Shown here one piece after another: positions 39,975 through 48,277 of a stretch of DNA of 64,000 nt (position 1 is the first letter of the stretch; every line of letters begins with the position of its first letter). Location of the stretch: assembly GCA_017446095.1 (NCBI GenBank), contig JAFSRN010000019.1, positions 101,820-165,819 on the forward strand. The letters are read 5' to 3'. The notes below the pieces were generated by a model that was given only the letters and a program-made list of their open reading frames with translations, was not told the DNA's origin and made no database searches. Source of the DNA: Eubacterium sp. Lineage in GTDB: Bacteria > Bacillota > Clostridia > Oscillospirales > Acutalibacteraceae. The translations under genes and the position numbers were made by a program.

Positions 39975-41408
39975 ATGGACGTTTTAAAGCTTACTGCACT
40001 TGAACTTGCAGGCAAAATCAAAAGCGGCGAAATCACGCCGACAGAGGCGGTTTACGCTGTTTACAAAGCCGCAGAAAACGACAAATACAACTGCTACACA
40101 TCGCTTGATATTGAGCCTGCTTTGGCGCTTGCACAGCAGGTTGAACGGCGTATAAAGAGCGGTGACGCGCTCTCCCCTCTTGCAGGCGTGCCTGTTGCGG
40201 TTAAGGACAACATCTGCACCAAAGGTATCCGCACGACTGCCGGCTCAGATATGCTAAAAAACTTTGTTCCGCCGTACGACGCTACGGTTGTTACTCGGCT
40301 TAAAGCGGCGGGTATGATTCCGCTTGGCAAAACGAATATGGACGAGTTTGCGATGGGCGCTACTACGGAAACCTCCGCTTTCGGCACGGTGAAAAATCCG
40401 CACAATGCAGACTGCGTGGCAGGCGGTTCTTCGGGCGGCGCGGCGGCTGCTATTGCCGCAAACAGCGCCGTTATTGCGCTTGGCAGCGACACGGGCGGCT
40501 CTATCCGCCAGCCCTGCTCTTTTTGCGGTGTTACGGGGCTCAAGCCCACCTACGGCGCGGTGTCGCGCTACGGGCTGATTGCCTTTGCCTCGTCGCTTGA
40601 TGTAATCGGCACTATCGGCAAAAACGCAAGTGACGTCGCGGCGGCGTACAATGTTATCCGCGGCAGGGACGGCAAAGATATGACCACCTGCGAAACTGCA
40701 GATGTTGACATAAGTTCCGACCTTAAGGGCAAAAAAGTCGGTATACCTGCCGAGTTCCTTGAGGGCGAAATCAGTATCGAAGTGCGCGACTGCATACTGC
40801 GTGCGGCTGACGAGCTGCGCAATCTCGGTGCAGAGGTTGAAGCATTTTCGCTGCCCATCATTAAGTACACCGTGCCTGCTTACTACATAATTGCCTGCGC
40901 GGAGGCGAGTTCCAACCTTGCGCGCTACGACGGCGTGAAGTACGGCTACCGCACAGATAACGCCGCCACGCTTGACGAGATGTACGTCAACTCACGCAGC
41001 GAAGCGTTTGGCGCAGAGGTTAAAAAACGCATTATGCTCGGCAACTTTGTGCTGTCCGCAGGTTACTTTGACGACTACTACAAAAAGGCTTTGCAGACCA
41101 AGCAGCTTATCTGCAACGCGTTTGACGAGGCGTTCAGGCGCTACGATTTTCTGCTTGCGCCCGTCGCGCCGGACACGGCGTATAAAATCGGCGAAGGCGC
41201 GGATAATCCGCTTAAAATGTACACGGGCGACGTTTACACGGCGGTTGCAAACCTTGCAGGTCTGCCTGCGCTTGCGCTGCCCTGCGGCTATTCAAAAACC
41301 AATATGCCAATCGGTATGCAGTTTATCGGCAGGGCGTTTGACGAGCAGACGATACTGAGCGCTGGAATTGCGTATCAGACGAAAGGCGGTGCAGTCTATG
41401 AAGTATGA
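39975..41408 (+). CDS. gatA: Asp/Glu-tRNA amidotransferase subunit A
   Basis: 477 residues from the ATG at 39975 (GAGGTG ribosome site). This amidase subunit frees ammonia from glutamine for tRNA amidation. The Ser-cisSer-Lys triad is visible: Lys in GVPVAVKDNI, cis-Ser in GGSSGGAAAAIAAN and the nucleophile Ser in LGSDTGGSIRQPCSF. KPTYGAVSRYGLIAFASSLD is also diagnostic. The stop codon overlaps the gatB start by 11 bases. Confidence 0.97.
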   Translation: MDVLKLTALELAGKIKSGEITPTEAVYAVYKAAENDKYNCYTSLDIEPALALAQQVERRIKSGDALSPLAGVPVAVKDNICTKGIRTTAGSDMLKNFVPPYDATVVTRLKAAGMIPLGKTNMDEFAMGATTETSAFGTVKNPHNADCVAGGSSGGAAAAIAANSAVIALGSDTGGSIRQPCSFCGVTGLKPTYGAVSRYGLIAFASSLDVIGTIGKNASDVAAAYNVIRGRDGKDMTTCETADVDISSDLKGKKVGIPAEFLEGEISIEVRDCILRAADELRNLGAEVEAFSLPIIKYTVPAYYIIACAEASSNLARYDGVKYGYRTDNAATLDEMYVNSRSEAFGAEVKKRIMLGNFVLSAGYFDDYYKKALQTKQLICNAFDEAFRRYDFLLAPVAPDTAYKIGEGADNPLKMYTGDVYTAVANLAGLPALALPCGYSKTNMPIGMQFIGRAFDEQTILSAGIAYQTKGGAVYEV

Positions 41409-42813
41409 CATTGTTTGCGGCATTGAGGTTCACACCGAACTGCTGACAAAAACCAAGATTTTCTGCGCCTGCACCACGCGCTTTGGCGGCGAGCCAAACA
41501 CCCAGTGCTGCGAAATCTGCACGGGTATGCCCGGCGCGATGCCCACGCTTAACAAAAAGGTGGTTGAATTCGCCGTGCGCACGGGGCTTGCCCTGAACTG
41601 CAAAATTACGCGCTACACGAAGTTTGACCGCAAAAACTACTTTTACCCCGATTTGCCAAAGGCGTACCAGATATCGCAGCTCTACCTGCCGATTTGCAAA
41701 AACGGCTATGTTGAACTTGACTCCGGCAAGCGCATACGGATTAAGGAAATACATATGGAGGAGGACGCGGGCAAGCTGATACACGACGGCGGCACCACGC
41801 TGATTAACTACAACCGCTGCGGTGTTCCGCTGCTTGAAATTGTGTCCGAGCCCGATATTTCCACCCCCGAAGAAGCGGCGCAGTACACGCAGAAATTGCG
41901 CGATATTCTGCGCTTTTGCGGTGTGTCCGACTGCAAGATGCAGGAGGGCTCGCTGCGTGCGGACGTCAATGTTTCCGTAAAGCCCTGCGGCTCTGACAAA
42001 CTCGGCACGCGCACGGAGATGAAGAACATAAACTCGTTTAAAGCGATACAGTCTGCTGTGGAAAACGAGGCGAAGCGGCAGATTGAACTGCTTGAAAGCG
42101 GCGGCACCGTGCGGCAGGAAACTCGCCGCTGGGACGACAGAGAAAACACGTCCTGTGCAATGCGAATCAAGGAGGAAGCGCAGCACTACAAGTACTTCCC
42201 CGAGCCCGATATTCCGCCGCTTACACTGACTAACGAATACATTGAGGGCATACGCGCCACGCTGCCCGAGCTGCCCGATGAAAAGAAGGCGCGCTACGTC
42301 GGCGAGCTTGGCATTACCGGGTACGACGCGGATGTGATATGTTCCGACCTTGCGTACATCACGCTGTTTGAAAAAACGGCGGCGCTCACTAACTCGCCCA
42401 AGGACAGCGCAAACTGGATTATGGGCGAGGTTATGCACCACCTCTCCGCGTCGCAGACTCTGCCCGAGGATATGGACTTCCCCACCGAGTCGCTTGGCGA
42501 GGTTATCAACCTGCTAAACAGCGGCAAAATTACGCGCCCCACGGCAAAAGCGGTGTTTGAGCGCGTGTTCTTTGACGGCGTGAACCCTGCAGAGTACATT
42601 GAGCAAAACGGTCTGCTGCTTGAAAACAACGCAGATGAAATAGAAAAAGTCGCCGCCGAAGTTATTGCCGCAAACCCCAAGGCAGTCGGCGAATACAAAA
42701 GCGGCAAGCAGAAAGCGATTGGCTTTTTAATCGGTCAGGCGATGAAAAAACTCGGCGGCAAAGCAGCTGCCACCGAGGTTTCTGAAACTATTAAAAGAAT
42801 GATGAATGATTAG
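41398..42813 (+). CDS. gatB: Asp/Glu-tRNA amidotransferase subunit B
   Basis: 471 residues from the ATG at 41398. GatB binds misacylated tRNA and phosphorylates the Asp/Glu carboxyl before amidation. Signatures: YDIVCGIEVHTELLT, CCEICTGMPGAMPTLNKK, RKNYFYPDLPKAYQISQ, and LIHDGGTTLINYNRCGVPLL. The C-terminal YqeY-like tail (AIGFLIGQAMKKLGGKA) is intact. The start is coupled to gatA. The terminal TAG merges into the GTGGACA repeat of the next element. Confidence 0.97.
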   Translation: MKYDIVCGIEVHTELLTKTKIFCACTTRFGGEPNTQCCEICTGMPGAMPTLNKKVVEFAVRTGLALNCKITRYTKFDRKNYFYPDLPKAYQISQLYLPICKNGYVELDSGKRIRIKEIHMEEDAGKLIHDGGTTLINYNRCGVPLLEIVSEPDISTPEEAAQYTQKLRDILRFCGVSDCKMQEGSLRADVNVSVKPCGSDKLGTRTEMKNINSFKAIQSAVENEAKRQIELLESGGTVRQETRRWDDRENTSCAMRIKEEAQHYKYFPEPDIPPLTLTNEYIEGIRATLPELPDEKKARYVGELGITGYDADVICSDLAYITLFEKTAALTNSPKDSANWIMGEVMHHLSASQTLPEDMDFPTESLGEVINLLNSGKITRPTAKAVFERVFFDGVNPAEYIEQNGLLLENNADEIEKVAAEVIAANPKAVGEYKSGKQKAIGFLIGQAMKKLGGKAAATEVSETIKRMMND

Positions 42814-43021
42814 TGGACAATTCGGAATTCGGAGTTCGGAATTCGGAATTAATGGTGGGCGTTGCCCACACCCATTGTATTATGGAATGTCGAGGTCGCC
42901 ATTCCCTACAGTCGCCATTCCCTACAATTGTAGGGAGCGGCCACCGGACGCTCCACATTATTGTCCGAGGCGAAGCCAAGTATCCTCAATTCCTAATTCC
43001 GCATTCCGAATTCCGAATTAA
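42812..43021. repeat. Heptad-bounded element joining gatB and the pyridoxal kinase gene
   Basis: Left TCGGAAT-type 7-mers, GTGGGCGTTGCCCAC, two CGCCATTCCCTAC units, GTAGGGAGCGGCCACCGGAC, GTCCGAGGCGAAGCC, and right ATTCCGC/ATTCCGA 7-mers, complementary to the left. The right array is inside the coding end of the convergent gene. Confidence 0.92.
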
Positions 43022-43814
43022 ACAACAGCTTCTCAAAATACACCCCTTCCGCCACGTACGGCATTGCGCCGTTTTCGGCGAGGGTGAGTTCGATAGCCTG
43101 TTCAATGAACGAGCAGGCTTTTTTTGTTGCGGCAAACACGTCGTCGCCGCTGACAATCGCGGCTGTAACAAAGCTCACGAGCAAATCCCCCGTGCCGGAA
43201 AAACTTTCCCCTCGCTTTTGCTGGGTTACGGTTTCAAACCTGCCGCCGCTGTAAACGGCAGTCAGCACGCTGCCGCCGCGCTTGATGCCCGTGGTGATTA
43301 CAGTGTTAACGCCCGTGCTTTTTGCCATGGCAAGAATATCGCTGTCCGTCAAATCTGCGCTGTATTCCCTGCCCGTAATTATGCACAGCTCGTGCAGGTT
43401 GGGCGTGATGATATCCGCCTTCTTCTCAAGCGCAACCACGGCGCTTATACGCGCGTCGTCAAAGCCGTCGTACACCTCGCCGTCGTCAGCCATAACGGGG
43501 TCAACAACCACAAGCGCACCGTCCCTGAAGTCGTCGATAAAGCGCGAAACAATTTCCCCCTGCGCGGCAGAGGTAATAAAGCCCGTGATAATCGCGTCAA
43601 AGCGCGCGCCGAGCTTTTTCCACTCGTCAATAAAGCCCTGCATACTGTCCGTCAGGTCAACGCTTTTGTAGCTTGCGTAGCCCGTCTGGTTTGAGTAAAC
43701 GCCAGTAACAAGCGGACAGCACTGCACGCCGAACGACGAAATAACAGGCAGCGCCGCCGTGAGCGAGCATCTGCCGAAGCCGGATATATCGTTGATTACT
43801 GCAATCTTTTTCAT
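42993..43814 (-). CDS. Pyridoxal/pyridoxamine kinase, C-terminus extended by a repeat
   Basis: 273 residues from the ATG at 43814 (GGTGATT ribosome site). Ribokinase-fold PLP salvage kinase: VINDISGFGRCSLTAALPVI at the start, GVYSNQTGYASY, VVDPVMADDGEVY, ITPNLHELCIITG and the anion-hole GESFSGTGDLLVSFV. This matches the PdxK/PdxY group seen in Clostridia. The last eight residues, NSEFGMRN, are encoded by the ATTCCGA 7-mers of the adjacent element, so the natural end was replaced. Confidence 0.9.
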   Translation of the reverse strand: MKKIAVINDISGFGRCSLTAALPVISSFGVQCCPLVTGVYSNQTGYASYKSVDLTDSMQGFIDEWKKLGARFDAIITGFITSAAQGEIVSRFIDDFRDGALVVVDPVMADDGEVYDGFDDARISAVVALEKKADIITPNLHELCIITGREYSADLTDSDILAMAKSTGVNTVITTGIKRGGSVLTAVYSGGRFETVTQQKRGESFSGTGDLLVSFVTAAIVSGDDVFAATKKACSFIEQAIELTLAENGAMPYVAEGVYFEKLLFNSEFGMRN

Positions 43815-43907
43815 AATAATCACCGATTAAAGTATAAACTCACAGCAAAAACTTGTCAAGTCGGACTTGAAACAAAGAGTATAATGTGATAGAATACTAA
43901 ATAGTTT

Positions 43908-44102
43908 TTTATATTGCCTTCCCCTTGAGGTACTCCCTGTTAGGGAGATGTCAGCGCAAGCTGACAGAGGGTCTGGCGCCCGCTCCAAGGGAAGGTGCTG
44001 AGCAAAAGCGAAGCGGATGAGGTGGAAATCATTATAACGCAACTTCGTTGCTACACCTCATCAGTCACCTGCGGTGACAGCTTCCCCTTAAGGGGAAGCC
44101 TA
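43908..44102. repeat. Composite element with CTTCCCCTT...AAGGGGAAG ends
   Basis: CTTCCCCTTGAGGTACTCCC, GTCAGCGCAAGCTGAC, GGCGCCCGCTCCAAGGG (inverted form of the block nested at 37680), GATGAGGTGG...CACCTCATC, GTCACCTGCGGTGAC and CTTCCCCTTAAGGGGAAGCC. No gene in the region between pdx and yebC. Confidence 0.88.
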
Positions 44103-44125
44103 AAAAAAGTAAAGGAGATTTTTAT

Positions 44126-44869
44126 ATGAGCGGACATAATAAATGGAGTACAATCAAGCGCAAGAAGGGCGCAAACGACGCGGCGCGCGCAAAGATTTTT
44201 ACAAAAATCGGCAGAGAGCTTGCCGTTGCAGTTAAAAACGGCGGCGCTGACCCGAACAACAACGCAAAGCTGCGCGACGTTATTGCAAAGGCAAAGCAGA
44301 ACAACGTGCCGAACGACAACATTGAGCGTATGCTCAAAAAGGCTGCCGGCGACACGGACAACACCAATTACGAGGAGATCATTTACGAGGGCTACGGTCC
44401 GAGCGGCGTTGCAGTAGTTGTTGAGGCGCTTACCGACAACCGCAACCGCACCGCAGGCGAAGTGCGCCACTACTTCTCAAAGGCAGGCGGCAATATGGGC
44501 AACCCCGGTTCGGTCAGCTTTATGTTCTCAAAGCAGGGCGTTATCATCATTGAAAAGGAAGATACCGACGAGGATCAGCTTATGGAGGACGCACTTGAAG
44601 CAGGCGCTACCGATTTCCTCACAGACGACGAGGATATTTTTGAAATCCGCACCGAGCCAAACGACCTCGGCGTTGTGCGCGACGACCTTGACGCGAAGGG
44701 CTACACAATTGTATCCAGCGAAACGGCGTACATCCCGTCGACCTACACCCGCCTTGACGACGAGGACGATATGAAGAAGATGGCAAAGATGATTGATATG
44801 TTCGACGAAAACGAGGACGTGCAGAACATCTACCACAACTGGGAAAACGAGGACGAGTACGAGGACTGA
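44126..44869 (+). CDS. YebC/PmpR-family transcription or translation factor
   Basis: A 247-residue YebC-family protein. The start MSGHNKWSTIKRKKGANDAA and NNAKLRDVIAKAKQNNVPND are almost invariant. The middle GYGPSGVAVVVEALTDNRNR and GNPGSVSFMFSKQGV are also typical. Members bind DNA as regulators or help ribosomes through difficult motifs. Ribosome site AAAGGAG. Its stop precedes a short palindromic element. Monocistronic by context. Confidence 0.95.
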   Translation: MSGHNKWSTIKRKKGANDAARAKIFTKIGRELAVAVKNGGADPNNNAKLRDVIAKAKQNNVPNDNIERMLKKAAGDTDNTNYEEIIYEGYGPSGVAVVVEALTDNRNRTAGEVRHYFSKAGGNMGNPGSVSFMFSKQGVIIIEKEDTDEDQLMEDALEAGATDFLTDDEDIFEIRTEPNDLGVVRDDLDAKGYTIVSSETAYIPSTYTRLDDEDDMKKMAKMIDMFDENEDVQNIYHNWENEDEYED

Positions 44870-44887
44870 TTTAATTACGCAATAAAA

Positions 44888-44972
44888 AATGTAGGGGCGG
44901 GTTTCCTAACCCGCCCGTAATAATATTATATATTGATTTTCGGGAGGGTCGGGAGACCCTCCCCTACATTTT
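44888..44972. repeat. Two back-to-back palindromes after yebC
   Basis: GTAGGGGCGGGTTTCCTAAC with CCGCCC, then GGGAGGGTCGGGAGACCCTC with CCCTAC at its end. GTAGGGG and CCCCTAC close the unit as inverted ends. Confidence 0.8.
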
Positions 44973-44987
44973 ATCTCTCTTTGTAAA

Positions 44988-46100
44988 TTAGTTTTTTACG
45001 TTGATTAAGCGCTGTTCAAAGCGGCTTACGCTCTTGCCGTAAGCGGAATCCTTTGCGTCGAAGTCCGCGTCGAGCAGCTTACGTGTTTCCGCCTTATAGG
45101 TTTCGCCGTCGATTTCCGCATTCGTGTAGCGGCGCTTGATGGCGAGGTAAAATTCGTAGCGCTTGTCGGGATACGGCAGCTCTGCCATTTCCTTGATAAC
45201 GCCGTCCTCGTAGGCACGGAAGTTTTCAAACAATTGCTTTTGCTTTTCGTTCTCCTTCTTCTCGGCAACCTTTTCGTCCTTGGTGAGCGGAACAACAACC
45301 GTGTTGTTGCTCTTGCCCTTTGGCTTTGCGGTTTTTTCCTCATAAATCGCGGCAACCTCGTTAACGTCACCGCTTGCGATAATATTGCCGTGCTCAAGCA
45401 GGATTGCCTTGTTGCAGATAGCCTTGACCTGGTCGATGTTATGCGATACAAACAGCACCGTAACGCCGCCGTCGAACAGCGAGCGTACCTTTGCAAGGCT
45501 CTTCTTTTTGAACTTTGCGTCGCCGACGGAAAGCACCTCGTCAAGAATCAGGATATCGGGCTCAACCGCCGTTGCAATTGAGAAGCCGAGGCGTGCGCGC
45601 ATACCCGACGAGTAGTTTTTAACAGGCACCTCGATAAAGTGACCGAGCTCGGAAAACTCAATAATCTCGTCAATCTTGCCGGAGATATACTCCCTCGAAT
45701 AGCCGAGGATTGCGCCGTAGAGATAGATATTTTCCCTGCCCGAATAGTTGGGGTCAAAGCCTGCGCCGAGTTCGAGAAGCGGTGCGATAACGCCCTTTTT
45801 GTAAATCTCGCCCTCGCTGGGCTTGTACACGCCGACGATAGTCTTTAAAAGCGTGCTCTTGCCCGCGCCGTTAAAGCCGAGAATGGCAAGGCGCTCGCCC
45901 TTTTTAATCTCAAAGCAGATATCGTTGAGGGCAACAAACTCTTTCCTTTTAAGCGTGCCCTTAATCTTGCGGATAACGAATTCCTTTAGATTATCGACCT
46001 TTTCTTTGCTCAGATTAAAGCGCATTGTAACATGGTCGACTTTAATCATAACATCGTCGTCAAGTTTAGTTTCAAGTTGATTGTTGTTTAATTCTTCCAT
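44988..46100 (-). CDS. ABC transporter ATP-binding protein for wall polymer export (TagH/Wzt-like)
   Basis: 370 residues from the ATG at 46100 (GGTGAAA ribosome site). The ATPase domain (about 15-250) has Walker A GFNGAGKST, Q-loop region, signature SSGMRARLGFS, Walker B ILILDEVLSVGD and the switch His (FVSHN). The pattern LLELGAGFDPNYSGRENIYL is specific to the TagH/Wzt subfamily that exports teichoic acids or O-antigen-type polymers. A C-terminal extension (260-370) is Lys/Glu-rich. The permease partner (TagG) is not in the window; the gene stands alone. Confidence 0.9.
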   Translation of the reverse strand: MEELNNNQLETKLDDDVMIKVDHVTMRFNLSKEKVDNLKEFVIRKIKGTLKRKEFVALNDICFEIKKGERLAILGFNGAGKSTLLKTIVGVYKPSEGEIYKKGVIAPLLELGAGFDPNYSGRENIYLYGAILGYSREYISGKIDEIIEFSELGHFIEVPVKNYSSGMRARLGFSIATAVEPDILILDEVLSVGDAKFKKKSLAKVRSLFDGGVTVLFVSHNIDQVKAICNKAILLEHGNIIASGDVNEVAAIYEEKTAKPKGKSNNTVVVPLTKDEKVAEKKENEKQKQLFENFRAYEDGVIKEMAELPYPDKRYEFYLAIKRRYTNAEIDGETYKAETRKLLDADFDAKDSAYGKSVSRFEQRLINVKN

Positions 46101-46149
46101 AATTTCACCAGATATAATCAAATAAACCTATTTGCCTTCCCAGATATAA

Positions 46150-46428
46150 TCAATCAATCCTACCAAGGCTTCCCCTTGGGGGGGAAGCTGTCAGCCGTAT
46201 GGCTGACTGATGAGGGGATAATATCGGGGGAAGGTGGCTGCACGTAGTGCAGACGGATGAGGGGATAATATGGTTTTAAGTTTTAAGCTTTAAGTTTTAA
46301 GTTTTAAGCTTTCGGTGTTCAGTTTTCGGTGTTCAGTTTTCGGTTTGTTGGTGGACTCCGTCCACACCTATTGTATTACGGAATGTCGAGTCGCCATTCC
46401 CTACAGTCCACTGTCCACTGTCCACTAG
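46150..46428. repeat. Compound of CTTCCCC-type and heptad-type elements
   Basis: CTTCCCCTTGGGGGGAAGCTG, GTCAGCCGTATGGCTGAC and GATGAGGGGATAATA twice, then TTTTAAG 7-mers, TGTTCAG/TTTTCGG 7-mers, GTGGACTCCGTCCAC, CGCCATTCCCTACAG and TCCACTG 7-mers. The right array ends one base before the stop codon of the gene at 46429. Confidence 0.85.
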
Positions 46429-47439
46429 TTAACTATCCAGCACATCCGATTTCATCTTCCACACCAATGCCATCAGCGCGAAGGACGCTGTCAGCAGGAT
46501 TGCGCCTGTTAAGGTTACGGCGCCTGCGGAGGAATCGAGGTAGCGCATTATTGAATCGTTAAGATATGCCGGGAACAAAAACAGCTCTTTTGCCCTTTTT
46601 ACTGCGGCATACGCGCCCGACGTTGCAAAGCAGATTGCCGCCGCGCCGAGTGTTGCGTGGCATATGCTGCGCAGGTTGCGGTAAACCTCGCTGCCCAGCG
46701 TGATAACTATCAGCGCAAACGCCACGGTGAGCACCGCCGCGATAATCGAGGTAACGACTGCCGCCGTGCTGAACAGGTTGACGTAAGTCTGCATCTTTTC
46801 AAGATACGGGAAGGTCATACGCTTTTGGAGGTACGCCGTTATGTCCCCTGCAAAATCTGCCGCCGCATTTTCCTGCCCTGCGGCATACTGCAAGCCGTTT
46901 TGCTCTACGGTGGTGTTGACGCTCTGTGTAATTTTTGCCGTGAGGTCGTCGAGCTTGTCCATATAAACGGTCTGCGAATACTGCTCGTCAAGCGACATCG
47001 TGCCGAGGATATACGCCCTGTCGATATCGTTTACCGCGTCAAACGTAAGCACGTCCTCAACGGCGGAAGCAGGCACGTTGTTGCGCTTGCAGATATCGTG
47101 CGCGTAGGTGTTAACATCGTCGTACAGCGCGGTGACGTAGTCGTAATTAACAAACACGTCCGCCACCTTGTTTTTGTTAACGGGCGCCGCCTTTGCCGTG
47201 ATGCCAAGCGACATCGCAGTAACCGCGATAAACAGCAGAAACGCCATAAAATAGCGCGTTTTACGGTAAGCCTTTACGTCGCTGTTGCGCTTGCGTTTTT
47301 TGCGCTTTGACGACGAGCTGCTGCGGTGATGCCCCGACGAACTGTGATGATGTTCGGAGCTGTGATGATGCTCTGAGCTGTGGTGGCTCGACGAATGCGA
47401 GGAATGTGTGTGTGAGTGAGAATGTGTCTGTTCGCTCAT
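46429..47439 (-). CDS. Membrane protein with His/Ser-rich N-terminus
   Basis: A 336-residue protein of unknown family. Residues 1-45 are His/Ser-rich (THSHSHTHSSHSSSHHSSEH...), followed by a basic KRKKRKRN patch. Four or five transmembrane segments follow (about 63-83, 223-250, 258-280, 312-330) with an extracytoplasmic domain between the first two (about 90-220). The His cluster, probably cytoplasmic, could bind metal. Its ATG overlaps the stop of the sortase-like gene (TAATG), so the two are co-translated and probably act together. Confidence 0.75.
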   Translation of the reverse strand: MSEQTHSHSHTHSSHSSSHHSSEHHHSSEHHHSSSGHHRSSSSSKRKKRKRNSDVKAYRKTRYFMAFLLFIAVTAMSLGITAKAAPVNKNKVADVFVNYDYVTALYDDVNTYAHDICKRNNVPASAVEDVLTFDAVNDIDRAYILGTMSLDEQYSQTVYMDKLDDLTAKITQSVNTTVEQNGLQYAAGQENAAADFAGDITAYLQKRMTFPYLEKMQTYVNLFSTAAVVTSIIAAVLTVAFALIVITLGSEVYRNLRSICHATLGAAAICFATSGAYAAVKRAKELFLFPAYLNDSIMRYLDSSAGAVTLTGAILLTASFALMALVWKMKSDVLDS

Positions 47440-48089
47440 TACTGCACCTCCCCTGCGCCGAGTGTTGCAACAATCATCAGCTTGTCCTTATTCTGGTGGG
47501 CAAAAACGTCGTGGCTTGCCTCTGTGGTAATCAGCAGGTATTCGTCTTTTACCTTGCCTGTAAACTCCTGCGCCGTCATAATCTTTTTAACGGTGTACTG
47601 GTACTCGCTGTCGGCAGTTTTTACGGTGAACACATCGCCTGCTTCCACGTTTGCAAGCGCCTTGAAGGCACCCGACGAGTCGCCGTCGATGTGAATCTGA
47701 CCGCCGCCGCCAAAGAGCTTTGACTCAACGGAAAGCCCTGCGCCGTCGCGCTTTGACACACGGTTGATGCCGTAGTAAATATCGCAGCCGACAGCCGCGT
47801 TGTTGCACTCGATTTCGCCAACCTTGTCGCCGATTTTAAGACCGTCGGCAGTCTGGGCTATGCCCTCCTTTTTGCACTCGTTAAAGTACGTTTTGTCGGG
47901 CTGATAGTCGCCGATAGTCGCCGTGAGGACAGGCTGAATCTGATGCACCCTGTCCGTCAGCACGCTGTAACCCTTGAGCAGCACGGGCAGCGCAAGGATT
48001 ATTGCAATCAGCGCAAACACAAGCGGCGTGATTATCATCGGGCGAACCGTCGCCCGTTTTTTAGTTGATTTAGTCTTTTCGTTTTCCAT
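47439..48089 (-). CDS. Sortase-like membrane protein lacking the catalytic cysteine
   Basis: 216 residues. One N-terminal transmembrane helix (about 20-42), then a sortase-like beta domain: IGDKVGEIECNNAAVGCDIY-YGI, GGQIHIDGDSSGAFKALANV-EAGD, and EYQYTVKKI. The His of the sortase site may be that in QIHID. At the usual TLxTC position the protein reads LLITTEAS, with no Cys, and the final Arg region reads DKLMIVATL with Lys. It therefore looks like an inactive sortase fold, perhaps a binding or scaffolding protein. No ribosome site; the heptad repeats begin just upstream of the ATG. Confidence 0.7.
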   Translation of the reverse strand: MENEKTKSTKKRATVRPMIITPLVFALIAIILALPVLLKGYSVLTDRVHQIQPVLTATIGDYQPDKTYFNECKKEGIAQTADGLKIGDKVGEIECNNAAVGCDIYYGINRVSKRDGAGLSVESKLFGGGGQIHIDGDSSGAFKALANVEAGDVFTVKTADSEYQYTVKKIMTAQEFTGKVKDEYLLITTEASHDVFAHQNKDKLMIVATLGAGEVQ

Positions 48090-48103
48090 AGTCAAACAAA
48101 AAA

Positions 48104-48276
48104 TTATGAGTTATGAGTTATGAATTATGAATTTATGGTGGGCGTTGCCCACACCCATTGTAGGGGCGATTCAAGAATCGCCCGCGGGTCAATCGTGATT
48201 GACCCCTACTTATTGTTTGAGCGCAGCGAGTATCCTCAATTCATCATTCATCATTTATCATTCATCATTGATGACG
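48104..48276. repeat. Heptad-bounded element between sortase-like gene and ilvD
   Basis: Left TTATGAG/TTATGAA 7-mers, GTGGGCGTTGCCCAC, GGCGATTCAAGAATCGCC, GGGTCAATCGTGATTGACCC, TTTGAGCGCAGCGAGTATCC, right ATTCATC/ATTTATC 7-mers that stop next to the ilvD stop codon. Confidence 0.9.
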
Positions 48277-48277
48277 A

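Noticed and set aside
47439-48089. Active class of sortase
   Set aside because: No Cys at the TLxTC position and Lys in place of Arg; kept only as a sortase-like fold.
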